Assembly: GCA_965283955.1 (NCBI GenBank)
Contig: CBDIQW010000001.1
Coordinates: forward strand, 1,550,001 to 1,614,000
Source of the DNA: Emticicia sp965283955
Lineage (GTDB): Bacteria; Bacteroidota; Bacteroidia; Cytophagales; Spirosomataceae
Direction of reading: 5' to 3'
DNA: 64,000 bases
Positions 27,573 through 38,683 of this stretch are shown here, in pieces (the first letter of the stretch is position 1; every line of letters begins with the position of its first letter). The notes under the pieces were generated by a model. That model saw nothing but the letters and a program-made list of their open reading frames with translations, was not told the origin of the DNA and did no database searches. Both the position numbers and the translations under genes were made by a program.

Positions 27573-28754
27573 TTAAATCGGTTCACAACGCTTAAATTCT
27601 TTATTTCTATCAAACAAATATCGGTAGGTGATATAAGTCTTGTATTTTTTTGCCCCCAGCATTTGGGTTACCTTGAGCATCTTGGGATTAAAATCGGCAA
27701 TCCAATTGAGTTCGAGGGTTTCATACTGGTAATTTGGCACCCAACATGCCCTCGAAAACGACAAAGCAATGGCCGATTCGATACCACGCCCTTGGTATTC
27801 GGGAATTACACCAAAAATTACTCCACGTGCTTTTTTATTAGTTTTCATCAAAGTATGATACAACCACTTCATTTTCCCAATCAGATTCAGTTTACCATTG
27901 ATATGCTTAATGATTTGGTTTAATTCGGGAATCATGATAAAAAACGCAATCGGCTCGTCGTTATGGTAGCCAAACCACATTAATTCTTCTTCCAAAATTG
28001 GTTTCATGGTTTGCATGATGGCCGCTGCACGCTCAGGTGTCATTTCGCCCGTCGACATATTTTTTGCCCAAGCTTTGTTATAAATAATGCGAAAATCTTC
28101 GGCAAACTTGGGTAATTCTTTCTTGCTTACGTGCCTAAAATCATAACCAGGAGTATTATAAATCCGATTGGCAATCTCAAACAATGCTGGTCGAACAACC
28201 TTACGTGCTTCAACCTCGGGGATGGGCAACAAAAATGTATATTGCTGAAAATAATCTTGAAAACCATAATTCTCGAAAAAGGCTCGGTAATAATCTTGAT
28301 GATAAAACATCCCCCAAGTTGGTTCAGCATCGTGTGGGTCGATGTGCAGTCCCCACCAATTATCACGCTCACCAAAATTCACTGGGCCATCCATTGCTTC
28401 CATGCCTCGCTCTTGTAGCCATGCTTTGCATTTATCGAACATCGCAAAGGCAACTTCTTGATTATCAACACATTCAAAAAAACCCATGCCACCCGTTGGC
28501 TGGTCGTTTTGATTAGCTGTATTTGGATTGACGAAAGCCGCTACTCGTGCGATGGTCTTGCTCGAATCGTCAAGAGCAAGATAACGCACACAATCTCCAC
28601 CATCAAAAAGTGGATTCTTGGTGCGGTCAAAGATTTTTTCGATGTCATTATCGAGCGGACGAATCCAATATTTATTGCCCTTATAAAGGCGTGAGGGAAA
28701 CTCTAAAAATTCTTTTTGTAGCTTTCTGCTCTCTCCTACTTCAATGATTTGCAT
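27573..28754 (-). CDS. GNAT-like acyltransferase of unknown substrate
   Basis: About 393 residues from the ATG at 28754; a TTG six nt upstream also fits but is less likely. The protein has no signal peptide and begins MQIIEVGESRKL. Conserved-looking stretches include YKGNKYWIRPLD, MDGPVNFGERDNWWG and a late GVIPEYQGRGIESAI, which resembles the acetyl-CoA loop (Q/RxxGxG/A) of GNAT acetyltransferases. Proteins like this are widespread and uncharacterised in Bacteroidota. It is preceded by about 290 nt without a gene and followed by a repeat copy. Confidence 0.65.
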   Translation of the reverse strand: MQIIEVGESRKLQKEFLEFPSRLYKGNKYWIRPLDNDIEKIFDRTKNPLFDGGDCVRYLALDDSSKTIARVAAFVNPNTANQNDQPTGGMGFFECVDNQEVAFAMFDKCKAWLQERGMEAMDGPVNFGERDNWWGLHIDPHDAEPTWGMFYHQDYYRAFFENYGFQDYFQQYTFLLPIPEVEARKVVRPALFEIANRIYNTPGYDFRHVSKKELPKFAEDFRIIYNKAWAKNMSTGEMTPERAAAIMQTMKPILEEELMWFGYHNDEPIAFFIMIPELNQIIKHINGKLNLIGKMKWLYHTLMKTNKKARGVIFGVIPEYQGRGIESAIALSFSRACWVPNYQYETLELNWIADFNPKMLKVTQMLGAKKYKTYITYRYLFDRNKEFKRCEPI

Positions 28755-29045
28755 ACTCAATTACTATTTTATGAGTGCAAAGATAAGGCTTTTGAATGTT
28801 TTTTTACCACAAAGGCACTAAGAAGCACCGTTCGGCGGTCCGATAAGTTTTACTGAGAGATTACCGAAAGATAAATGTAATTTGGGGGAGAGTTTTAGAA
28901 ATGGTAATATGCTATCTAAAACCATCATATAGATACCAAATAAATATATTTAGCTCAAAATAACACAAAAAGTATTATGAAATTTTCACATATTAAAAAG
29001 TTAACCGTTATTTTTAAAACGCCTCGTAACTTAAAAATCGAAAAA

Positions 29046-29543
29046 ATGAAAAAAGTTAAAGACTTACTAACAACGATATTCTTTGTTTTTTTTATTCAAC
29101 TACTTACTTCTTGTAGCGATAATCCAAAAACAACAATCGAACATAGCGATAAAAGTACTATGACAAAGAAATCGAACCCAGTCGTTTACTTTGAAATCCC
29201 AGTTACCAACATAGACAGAGCTATCAAGTTTTATAAAGCAGTATTTGGTTTTGACTTCGATAAAGATAATATTGACAATAATGAAATGGCTTTGTTTCCC
29301 TTTGCTGACAAAAACTCAGGAATATCAGGAGCGTTGGTAAAAGGAGAAATCTACAAGCCAACTAAAGATGGAGTTCTGATATACTTCAAGACAGAAAATA
29401 TTGATGAAACCCTTACATTGGCTACCTCAAACGGTGGAAAAATGCTATATCCTAAAACAGAGAATGGCATTGGGCTCGTTGCTGAGTTTGAAGACACCGA
29501 AGGAAATAGAATAGCTTTGTATCAATCAAAGGAACGACGATAA
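29046..29543 (+). CDS. Lipoprotein with VOC (glyoxalase/bleomycin-resistance) domain
   Basis: I start at the ATG at 29046, giving 165 residues with a lipoprotein signal peptide (lipobox LLTSC); in-frame codons upstream would bury that signal. Residues about 42-165 form a vicinal-oxygen-chelate domain, from VVYFEIPVTNIDRAIKFY to EDTEGNRIALYQS. The C-terminal Glu of EDTEGN is a usual metal ligand, while a first-strand His is absent. An internal Met (MTKKSNP) just before the domain hints at a cytosolic protein that later gained a lipoprotein leader, or at an alternative start. Function is unknown. Confidence 0.7.
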   Translation: MKKVKDLLTTIFFVFFIQLLTSCSDNPKTTIEHSDKSTMTKKSNPVVYFEIPVTNIDRAIKFYKAVFGFDFDKDNIDNNEMALFPFADKNSGISGALVKGEIYKPTKDGVLIYFKTENIDETLTLATSNGGKMLYPKTENGIGLVAEFEDTEGNRIALYQSKERR

Positions 29544-29712
29544 AAAACAAACATTCGTCTCCGTTCGATTAAATATAAATTCTGTTGTTATGGTAGCCAT
29601 TCTTAAAACGGTATCTATAAAAATGTATTTAAGTCGTTCTAAGAAAGTGACACTCTTGAAACCAAACTCCCCCGCTCATAGTTACCAATAAAACCTCTAA
29701 TCAATCTAAACA

Positions 29713-30606
29713 ATGCGAATATTATTTACAGGAGGCTCAGGCAAAGCAGGCAAACACGTGATTCCCTACTTACTCGAACAAGGACATCAAGTGCTAAACG
29801 TTGACCTTACGCCACTAAAACACCCAGGAGTAGATAACTTAATAGCTGATATTACTGACTCTGGACAAATGTTTAATGCCATGAGTTCGTACACTGGCTT
29901 GCACGAACTCGAAGCTGGCAATGGTATACCAAAATTTGATGCGGTTGTGCATTTTGCGGCCGTCCCCCGAATTTTAATCAAACCCGATAATGAAACTTTT
30001 CGAGTAAATACCATTGGCACATATAATGTAATTGAAGCAGCCGTGAAATTGGGCATCAAGAAAATCATCATTGCTTCGTCGGAAACTACCTACGGTATTT
30101 GTTTTGCAGATGGTGTAACTGACCCAAAAGTTTTACCACTCGAAGAAGATTATGATGTTGATCCGATGGATAGCTACGGTTTATCGAAAGTTGTGAATGA
30201 AAAAACGGCAAGGAGCTTTCAACTACGCTCAGGTTTTGATATTTATGCTCTTCGTATTGGAAATGTGATTGAACCGCACGAATATGCTGAGCTTTTTCCG
30301 CATTATTTTAAAAATCCAGAAGTCCGTCGTCGAAATGCTTTTTGTTATATTGATGCTCGTGATTTAGGACAAATCGTAGATTTATGTTTGAAAAAAGATG
30401 GACTTGGTTATCAGGTTTTCAATGCTGGTAACGACCATAACGGTGCGATTATTCCAAGCAAAGAACTGGCCGAAAGATTCTTCCCGAATGTACCAATCAC
30501 TCGTGAATTAGAAGAGCATGAAGCACTATTTTCTAATCGTAAAATCCGTGAAATGCTGGGTTTTAAAGAGCAACATAATTGGCGAAAATATGTACAATTA
30601 GGCTGA
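29713..30606 (+). CDS. NAD-dependent epimerase/dehydratase (extended SDR)
   Basis: A 297-residue extended short-chain dehydrogenase. The N-terminal Rossmann motif is TGGSGKAGKHV (about residues 6-16). An acidic residue ends strand 2 (NVDLT, typical of NAD preference). The catalytic Ser/Tyr/Lys appear as ASSETTYG and YGLSK. Such enzymes act on nucleotide sugars or similar hydroxy acids; the substrate is not evident. It is flanked by non-coding DNA on both sides and followed by a strong terminator, so it is probably monocistronic. Confidence 0.85.
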   Translation: MRILFTGGSGKAGKHVIPYLLEQGHQVLNVDLTPLKHPGVDNLIADITDSGQMFNAMSSYTGLHELEAGNGIPKFDAVVHFAAVPRILIKPDNETFRVNTIGTYNVIEAAVKLGIKKIIIASSETTYGICFADGVTDPKVLPLEEDYDVDPMDSYGLSKVVNEKTARSFQLRSGFDIYALRIGNVIEPHEYAELFPHYFKNPEVRRRNAFCYIDARDLGQIVDLCLKKDGLGYQVFNAGNDHNGAIIPSKELAERFFPNVPITRELEEHEALFSNRKIREMLGFKEQHNWRKYVQLG

Positions 30607-30732
30607 ACGCATAGTTTTAATAATTCCCAAACAACTATTTCTCTCGGTAAGAGTATTATTTTGCCTAAATACTTTTAACCGCAATTTTTGAAATTAGAAA
30701 AGAACATTCATATTAAAGTTTTTTGCATAATT

Positions 30733-30765
30733 AAAATGAGTAAATCAAAAATTTACTCATTTTAT
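30733..30765. terminator. Rho-independent terminator after the epimerase gene
   Basis: A perfect 13-bp stem (30733-30745 with 30751-30763, AAAATGAGTAAAT) around a 5-nt loop ends in a T-run. It lies about 125 nt past the stop codon and can work on both strands. Confidence 0.7.
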
Positions 30766-30827
30766 CAAACTTCTAATTGTTAATGCTTTGACAATCATTA
30801 GCTAACGCAGGCTTTACATGGGGTGAG

Positions 30828-30835
30828 TAGTTTTG
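30828..30835 (+). promoter_or_regulatory. -7 element of the TonB-receptor locus
   Basis: TAGTTTTG matches TAnnTTTG and lies 26 nt before the ATG at 30862. No clear -33 TTG is found at 19-21 bp, which may mean activator-dependent expression. Confidence 0.45.
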
Positions 30836-30861
30836 CAGCTCAAAAAACAGCATAACTACCC

Positions 30862-33800
30862 ATGAAAAAAACTTTACTCTCCATCTTAATTGGATTTTTA
30901 TTTTGTATTAATGCTTTTTCGCAAGGAACTGATGCCACAATTGCTGGTATGGTTAAAGACGAAAAAGGTGAAGGAATTCCAGGAGCTTCGGTTCGTGTTC
31001 GTAACGAATCGACTGGTTTTCAAACTGGTACACTCACCAACATCAACGGTGAATTTCAATTGCAACAACTTCCGCTTGGTAAACCTTACACTATTACGGT
31101 TTCGTTTGTGGGTTATCAGACTCAAAAGTTTTCAGATTACGCTCTTAATCAAGGAGATAAATTGAAAATTGAGGCAAAACTAATGACTTCAAACACAACC
31201 TTATCGGAAGTTGTGGTGTCGGCAAATTCGTTTGTTAATAAAGAAACTGAAAGAGCTGGTGCGGCAATTGCTGTTTCGGCCTTACAGATGAAACAACTCC
31301 CGATGGAAGGCCGAAACTTTACGGCTTTAACCGCACTTTCTCCACTACAAGGTCGAAACGGTAGTTTTAGCGGCCAACGCACTTCATCAACCAACGTAAC
31401 GATGGATGGGGCAAATGCCCGAAATATGTACACCAACGGAGCGGTTGGAAATGGTCCTTACACCATTTCACAAGAAGCCATTCGTGAATACCAAGTTTCT
31501 ACCAATAATTATGATGTAACACAAGGTCGCCAAGGTGGTGGTTCGGTAAATGCAGTAACAAAGAATGGTACGAATACAATGGAAGGTTCGGCGTTTTTCT
31601 ACCAAAGAGCAAGCAAAGCGAGACTTTTTGGCAAAGAATTATTTCCAATGAATAGTAAATTTAATGCTAACGGAACACCAAGAACGACCAATATCAACCA
31701 AAAACAATATGGTTTCTCACTGGGCGGACCTATCATTAAGGATAAATTACACTACTTTGTGGCTCTCGACCGCCAAAATGAAACGATTCCTTTCCAAATT
31801 GCTCCAGTTTTTGATGCAACCCAAGAACAAAATTTCGGCATCACGAAAGCCAATCTTGAGAAAGTTATTGAAGTTGCCCGTGAAAAATATGGCATGAAAA
31901 ATACACCACAATACGGTGATTTTTCGAGAGAAACCGAAGCAAATGCTTTGTTTATGCGTTTGGATTGGCAATTAAATGATAAGAACAAATTAACTTTCCG
32001 TAATAACCTTACGACTTGGAACTCACCTAATTCGACATCGGATAACTCAAATATCAACTTGTTAGAATCATGGATTGGCTTCAAATCTCGCGAAAATAGT
32101 GCGTTGGTTTCTTTGCGTTCGGCTCTTGCTCCTGATATTACGAATGAATTAAAATTCCAGTATCAGACAGTTAAGCGTAACTACATCGTGAGTCCAGATT
32201 TGCCTGAAGCTAATATTCCTCGTGCTATTATTACGGTTCGTTCGGTTATTCCTACGGCAACAAACCCGAATGCTTCTCAAACTCGCACAGTGCAGTTTGG
32301 TGGTCAGCGTTTTGGTACAGAATACGCCAACGACAAAACACTTCATTTGGCCAATACAACTTATTGGAGAAAAGGCGGTTTGAATTTCAAATTCGGAACT
32401 GACAATATGCTTACATTCTTAGATTCAAAGATTGTAAACGAAATGAATGGCCGTTTCTTCTACGCAAGTTTACAAGATTTTATTGATAATAAACCAAGTC
32501 GTTATGCCCGTGAAGTGCCTTTGGTAAACCCTGCGGTGCAGCAGTCTTTACTCGATTTCTCTTTGTTTGGACAGGTTGATTTTCAACCATTCAAAAACGT
32601 TTCGGCAATGGCAGGTTTGCGTTATGACGCAACGGTTTTCTTTAAACAAGGTGATGCCAACGCAACCACCGAAAACAAATTGGGCATAAAAACAACCAAT
32701 TCATTGGCTGATTTCAATAATATTCAACCAAGAATCCAATTAACTTGGGATGTTCAAGGTCGCCAAAAAGATTTGATTAAATTTGGTGGAGGAATCTTCT
32801 CAGCACAGCCAGTTTCTTACTTACAGTTGAATAATATTCAAAATAGTGGTACAATCGTAGGTTCAATTGATGTTTCGGGGGCAGCAGTTCCGAAAGCTGA
32901 CTTTGTTTCGTATCGCAACGACCCAACCACTACGCCAGGAATCAAGCCAGGTGAAAGTTATATTTCCACGATTAATGCCGTTTCTGATGACTTTCAAGTA
33001 CCGAGTATTTTTAAGTTAAATTTATCATATAACCGTTTCTTCAATTCAAGATTTAGAGCGGGTGTGAATTTATTATGGTCAAAAACCATCAATAATTATG
33101 TGTACTATGATAGAAATATTGTTGACCAACCGTATTTCACACTCAGCAACGAAGGAAATCGTGGGGTTTATGTGCCTGCAAATACCATTCCTGCCAATGG
33201 CTCGACCGATTGGACAAAAGGTCGAAAAGCCAATGATGTTGGTAGAGTTTTAGAATTAGAATCATCTGGACAATTAGACCAAATGGCGGTAGTTTTTGAT
33301 GCAAGTATGAGACTCGGAACGGATGGCTATTTTACGGTAAGTTATACTCGAAACGACACAAAAGATAATACTTCGTTTGACTGTTGCGTAGCTAATACTT
33401 CAACATTCCGTGCCATCGTTGACGACCCAAGAGATAGAACAGTGGCTTACTCAGATTTTCAATTCTCCGATAAATTAGTGGTAAGTGCAGCTACACCTAC
33501 CGTAAAGGGTTCCAACTCGGTGCAGTTTTTAATGGCGTTGGTGGAACTCGCTACTCGTTTTTGGTGGGTGGAAATAAAAGTATCAACGGCGATTTTGTAT
33601 TGACAAACGATTTAGCTTTTGTGTTCGACCCAAATAATCCTTCTGTCCCTGAAACCGTAAGAAATGGCATCAAAGGACTTTTAGAAAACCCTGATGTAAC
33701 GCAAAGTGTAAAAGATTACATCACAAAAAGCATCGGTAAAGTTGCCGAAAGAAATGGTGGTGTAAATCCTTTCTACTATACATTAGATTTGCGTCTTACG

Positions 33801-34049
33801 AAAGATATAACACTTTATAAAAATCATAAATTAGGGTTTTCGGCAGATTGTTTTAATTTTATGAATTTATTGGATAAAACCAAAGGTGTTTCGTACAACC
33901 ATGGTAATATCAACTTGCTAACAATGACTACTTTCGACCAAAATACCAAAAACTACAACTATAATGTAGAATCGGGGGCTGGTCGTAAACTATCAACGGC
34001 AGGCGGTACACCTTGGAGAATACAATTAGGATTACGATATTCTTTTTAA
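30862..34049 (+). pseudogene. Oar-like TonB-dependent receptor, one frameshift (probably intact in vivo)
   Basis: An outer-membrane receptor of about 1062 residues if restored. The order is a signal peptide (ending AFSQ), a carboxypeptidase-regulatory-like domain (about 25-110, EGIPGASVRVRNESTG), a TonB-box-like LSEVVVSAN, the plug, and a 22-strand-type barrel. Barrel sequence runs in one frame to about 33530. The reading then continues one frame over from 33531 to 34049 (NGVGGTRYSFLVGG ... RIQLGLRYSF, a normal barrel terminus ending in Phe). The break is at the T5 run 33526-33530; one more T restores the whole gene. It heads a locus of phosphate-ester hydrolases, suggesting uptake of their products or substrates. 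Confidence 0.85.
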
Positions 34050-34076
34050 GCTTACATATACCCTAAAATTCAACTC

Positions 34077-34116
34077 AGAGTCTGGCCATTTCTTGGTCAG
34101 GCTCTATCACTTTTTT
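34077..34116 (+). terminator. Hairpin with T-run between receptor and phosphoesterase genes
   Basis: A 12-bp stem with two G-T pairs (34077-34088 with 34094-34105) is followed by six T at 34111-34116. It may terminate or attenuate transcription 16 nt before the next start codon. Confidence 0.55.
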
Positions 34117-34131
34117 AAACAAACTAACAAC

Positions 34132-36576
34132 ATGAAAAACTTCACCATAATTGTGTTGGTTTTGAGCATTATCATTGGTTGCAAAAATCAAAAACCGAAC
34201 GCTCATAATTCTTCTACCGTAGAAAAACTGGGTCTGAAAAGAGTAAAACTCACCAATGGCTGGTCTTTGACACCAATAGGAAAAAGCCTAAAATTGCAAG
34301 ATTTACCACTAAATTTAGTAGTTTCTCCTTCAAAAAAATATTTGGCCGTTACGAACAATGGACAAAGCACGCAAAGTATCACGCTCATTGATGCCGAAAC
34401 TGAGACAATTCTGGACGATGAAACCATAGAAAAATCGTGGTTAGGTTTAGCTTTTAGTCCCGACGAAAAATACATCTACGCATCGGCAGGAAACGATAAC
34501 AAAATCAATATTTATAAAATCGAAAACAATCAACTTCAAAAAGATGGCGAAATTGTTTTGGACAAACCGTGGCCAGTAAAAGTTTCACCAGCAGGCCTTT
34601 GTGCTACCGAAAAACACATTTTTGTTGTGGCAAAAGATAATAATACGTTGTATCAACTTGATATTGCAACAAAAAGTATTTTAAAGAAAATACCACTTGC
34701 AGTCGAGGCATATACGTGCATACTTTCGCCCGATAAAAAACTATTGTATATCTCGCTTTGGGGCGGTGCAAAAGTCTTGATTTATGATATTGAAGCTGCA
34801 AAAATCATTGACGAAATAGTTGTTGATAAAAACCCAAATGACATGGTGCTGACCAAAGATGGCCAGTATTTATACGTTTCTCATGGAAACGATAATACGG
34901 TTTCGGTCATTGATACCAAACAAAAACAACGCATCGAAACGCTTTCTTGCTCGCTTTATCCAGATTCGCCCGTTGGTTCAACTCCCAATGGTGTTGCTTT
35001 GAGCGACGACGATGAAAAACTATTCATTGCCAACGCCGATAATAATTGTTTAGCCGTTTTTGAAGTAGAAGAAAGAGGAAAAAGCCGTTCGTTGGGTTTT
35101 ATTCCTACAGGTTGGTATCCAACTTCTGTCAAAACCATTGGTAATAAAATCTATGTAACAAATGGCAAAGGACTTTCTTCTTCGGCCAACCCCAAAGGCC
35201 CAAATCCTGTGAGTTCTAAGAGCCCACAATTCAAAGGAGCAAACCCAGAGGCAGTTCGAGGCACACAGTATATTGGTGGTTTGTTTAAAGGAACACTGTC
35301 AATTTTTGATTTTCCTGATGAAAAAACATTGGCCGATTACTCAAAAATTGTTTACGAAAATACGCCCTACACCAAGACCAAAGAAATAGAAAGTGAAGGC
35401 GAAAAAGGAAACCCAATTCCAACAAAATTGGGTCAAAAATCGCCTATCAAATATGTATTTTACGTAATCAAAGAAAACCGCACTTATGACCAAGTTTTGG
35501 GCGACATAAAAGAAGGAAATGGCGACACGACGCTGTGTTTATTTCCCGAACGAATTACACCCAATCAACACGCCATCGTCAAAGATTTTGTGTTGCTCGA
35601 CAATTTTTATGTTGATGCTGAAGTGAGTGCCGATGGACATAACTGGTCAACAGCTGCCTATGCCAATGATTATGTAGAAAAAACGTGGGTAACAAGCTAT
35701 GGCGGTCGTGGTGGTACTTATGACTACGAAGGAAGCCGAGAAATTGCTCACCCCAAAAATGGTTTTATTTGGGATTTTGCTCACCGTGCAGGTGTAAGTT
35801 TTAGGTCTTACGGTGAATTTGCCGAGCAACGAATGAAACTCCCTAATTTGAAAGACAATTGTAGTTTGAAATTCCCATCTTATAATCTTTCTATCAAAGA
35901 TGTTACTCGTTTTGAGGCTTGGAAAGCTGATTTTGATTCCTTATTAACGAAAAATAACGTCCCGAAATTAAATATTATTCGCCTTGGAAACGACCACACC
36001 GCAGGAGCAAGAGTTGGAATGCCAACTACTGAAGCAATGGTTGCCGATAATGATTTGGCAGTCGGAAAATTGGTTGAGCATCTTTCAAAATCGGGCATTT
36101 GGGAACAATCAGTAATTTTTATTTTGGAAGATGATGCCCAAAATGGCTCTGATCACGTAGATGCACACCGCTCAACGGCTTATGTTGCAGGTGGATTTGT
36201 GAAGCGTGGCTATGTTGACCACACCATGTATTCAACTTCAAGTATGCTACGAACGATGGAATTGATTCTGGGAATCCCACCAATGAGCCAATACGATGCA
36301 GCAGCCACTCCAATGTGGCGTTGCTTCAGCAAAACGCCTGATAATAAGCCATTTACGGCCTTGAAAAATAACATTCGATTAGATGAACTTAATGTGGCTA
36401 TCAATAGAAACTCCATCAAATCGGCTGAATTTGATTTGTCAAAACCCGATTTAATCAATGATTTAGAATTTAGCCAAATCGTATGGCAATCAATCAAAGG
36501 CTTAAACAGCCTAATGCCAGCACCGAAAAGAAGTGCATTTTTAGTGCTGAAAGAAGAAGATGGCGACGATGATTAA
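34132..36576 (+). CDS. YVTN beta-propeller / phosphoesterase fusion lipoprotein
   Basis: An 814-residue protein starting at the ATG at 34132; upstream in-frame codons fall in the terminator hairpin. The lipoprotein signal ends in IIIGCKN. Residues about 40-390 are YVTN/NHL-type propeller blades (repeated SPDxKxLY, VSHGNDNTVSVID). Residues about 430-760 are a phosphoesterase domain of the phospholipase C / acid-phosphatase superfamily (PF04185). Visible metal or active-site segments are KENRTYDQVLGD, AEVSADGHNWS, RLGNDHTAG and EDDAQNGSDHVDAHRS. It should hydrolyse phosphate esters outside the cell, with the propeller as an interaction platform. A paralogue lies at 38684, and both follow TonB-dependent receptor genes. 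Confidence 0.85.
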   Translation: MKNFTIIVLVLSIIIGCKNQKPNAHNSSTVEKLGLKRVKLTNGWSLTPIGKSLKLQDLPLNLVVSPSKKYLAVTNNGQSTQSITLIDAETETILDDETIEKSWLGLAFSPDEKYIYASAGNDNKINIYKIENNQLQKDGEIVLDKPWPVKVSPAGLCATEKHIFVVAKDNNTLYQLDIATKSILKKIPLAVEAYTCILSPDKKLLYISLWGGAKVLIYDIEAAKIIDEIVVDKNPNDMVLTKDGQYLYVSHGNDNTVSVIDTKQKQRIETLSCSLYPDSPVGSTPNGVALSDDDEKLFIANADNNCLAVFEVEERGKSRSLGFIPTGWYPTSVKTIGNKIYVTNGKGLSSSANPKGPNPVSSKSPQFKGANPEAVRGTQYIGGLFKGTLSIFDFPDEKTLADYSKIVYENTPYTKTKEIESEGEKGNPIPTKLGQKSPIKYVFYVIKENRTYDQVLGDIKEGNGDTTLCLFPERITPNQHAIVKDFVLLDNFYVDAEVSADGHNWSTAAYANDYVEKTWVTSYGGRGGTYDYEGSREIAHPKNGFIWDFAHRAGVSFRSYGEFAEQRMKLPNLKDNCSLKFPSYNLSIKDVTRFEAWKADFDSLLTKNNVPKLNIIRLGNDHTAGARVGMPTTEAMVADNDLAVGKLVEHLSKSGIWEQSVIFILEDDAQNGSDHVDAHRSTAYVAGGFVKRGYVDHTMYSTSSMLRTMELILGIPPMSQYDAAATPMWRCFSKTPDNKPFTALKNNIRLDELNVAINRNSIKSAEFDLSKPDLINDLEFSQIVWQSIKGLNSLMPAPKRSAFLVLKEEDGDDD

Positions 36577-36614
36577 AATAAAATTTAATACTATTAATTC
36601 ATAATTACAAAACT

Positions 36615-38614
36615 ATGAAAATACTCTTTTTATACAGTTTTTTACTGAATCCATCAATTGATTCAAGCAAGACCGAGCTTCTAAACGAAGTAGTAATTAC
36701 AGCGAATCGTTCGGCATATCAAGAATTTCAGACACCGAATAGCATCAAGGTTTTAAATAAAAAATACCTCAAAACTTATGCTCCACGCACAACTCCTGAA
36801 GCTTTAATGGGCGTAAATGGTGTTTTTGTACAGAAGACTAATCACGGTGGTGGCTCGCCTTTCGTGCGTGGACTTACAGGCAATCAAACTTTGCTTTTGG
36901 TCGATGGTATCCGTCTCAGCAATAGCACTTTTCGTTACGGTCCAAACCAATACTTTAATACAATAGACCCATTTTCGATTGATAAAATTGAGGTACTAAA
37001 AGGTGGCGGTTCGGTGCAATACGGCTCTGATGCCTTGGGTGGAACGATTCAGGTTTTCACGGCCGAACCCGAATTTGGTAGTAAGTGGAAAGGTAATTTA
37101 CTCGGAAGAGTTGCCACGCACGGAATGGAACAAACCGCTCGTGGCGAAGTAAATTATGGTGGCGAAAAACTTGCAATTTCGGGAAGTTTCGGATATCGAA
37201 ACTTCGGTGATTTGGTAGGTGGAAAACTTACAGGTCGCCAGTCTCCTTCGGGTTATGATGAGCAAATGGGAAACCTAAAAGCCAAACTAAAACTCGGCAA
37301 AGGAATCTTGACAATGGCACACCAATATTTCGAGGCCAAAGATGTGCCAGTTTATCATAAAGTAGTTTTAGAAAATTTCGCTATTAATGAATTTCAGCCT
37401 CAAAGAAGAAATCTTTCTTATGTAAAATTTAACCAAAAAAATGAGTCAAAAATCTTTAATGAATTTTCGATAATTGGCTCACTACAAATGACTTATGAAG
37501 GTAGAAATAGCCAAAAAAATGCTTCAACGAGGTTGATTAGTGAAACTGACAAAGTTTATACAAAAGGATTAACAACCAATGTTTTTTCGGCATTTTCTGA
37601 GAAATGGACGGCCAATTCAGGTATTGAAATTTATCATGATTTGGTAAGAAGTTCAAAAATTGATGCACCAGCTTCACCTGCATCTTCTGAAGCTCCTAAA
37701 TTTTTGCGTGGTTTATACCCCGATAATTCAACTTTTCTGAACTATTCGCTCTATTCTTTGCATCAATTTGTCCAAAATCATTGGCAGTTTTCGGCTGGAC
37801 TTCGCTACAATGGCTTTTCGATTATTGTTCCCGACGAAACCATCGGCAAAACAAATCTAACGCCACAAGCTCTTGTGCCAAATGTTTCGCTTGCCTATCT
37901 AATTGGTTCAAAATCAAACATTTATATTTCTTATAATGCAGGTTTTCGCACGCCCAATGTCGATGATTTAGGCACACTTGGTATCGTAGATTTTAGATAC
38001 GAATTACCAACCAATAATTTAAAGCCAGAAAAATCAAACAATTATGAGATAGGTTATAAATTCAGAACGAATCGTTTTTCGGCTGCTACCGCCCTCTATT
38101 ACAGCGATTTACGAGATTTGATAGCTCGTGTAAAAGTACCAAATCAAGTTATTAACGGCTATAATGTTTATCAAAAAGAAAACATCGAAAAAGCTAACAT
38201 CAAAGGTATCGAAGCCGAGTTTGAGGGTTTGATAAGCAAAGAATTGAAAACTTACGGTGGTGTTTCATACACTTACGGACAAAATATTACGAAAAACGAA
38301 CCGATGCGACGTATTCCACCGCTCAATGGTCGTTTTGGTTTGGAATATCGTAAGACTAATTTCTTTGTTCGCCCCGAATTGCTTTTGCATCCAAGCAAGA
38401 CCGCCTCGCACAAGGCGACAAAGATGATAATCGCATTGGCAAAAACGGAACAGCCGCTTGGCAAATTTTCAATATTCATGCAGGATATAAATATAAGTGG
38501 CTGAATATCAACCTTTCGGCTCAGAACCTTACTAATAAAGATTACCGCACACATGGCTCTGGAATCAATGGTGTGGGGCGTAGTTTATGGCTAACACTGA
38601 ATGTTGAAATTTAA
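36615..38614 (+). pseudogene. TonB-dependent receptor, one frameshift near the C-terminus
   Basis: A siderophore/vitamin-type TonB-dependent receptor of about 666 residues if restored. The N-terminus is a short leader followed by a TonB box (LNEVVITANR) and a plug with GVFVQKTNHGGGSPFVRGL and VLLVDGIR-type motifs, then the barrel. The frame breaks at the T4 run 38383-38386. With one extra T it continues as FASKQDRLAQGDKD and ends GRSLWLTLNVEI at 38614, a proper barrel terminus. As sequenced, translation would end at 38504 with a wrong 39-residue tail. It lies between two propeller/phosphoesterase genes and probably imports a hydrolysis product. Confidence 0.85.
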
Positions 38615-38625
38615 TACTTTTGAGC

Positions 38626-38658
38626 AAAAAGCGTTGGGTTTATAAACCCAACGCTTTT
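38626..38658. terminator. Perfect 24-nt palindrome with A/T flanks
   Basis: GCGTTGGGTTTA and TAAACCCAACGC (38631-38654) form an uninterrupted palindrome flanked by AAAA and TTTT, just after the receptor stop codon at 38612-38614. It can act as a terminator in both directions and overlaps an in-frame TTG upstream of the next gene. Confidence 0.7.
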
Positions 38659-38683
38659 GCAAAAACCATTACCCACTAAAATC

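Noticed and set aside
33526..33600. Programmed frameshifting in the Oar-like receptor
   Set aside because: The T5 run is short, no stimulatory structure is evident, and identical one-base losses occur in unrelated genes of the window; error or plain mutation explains it better.
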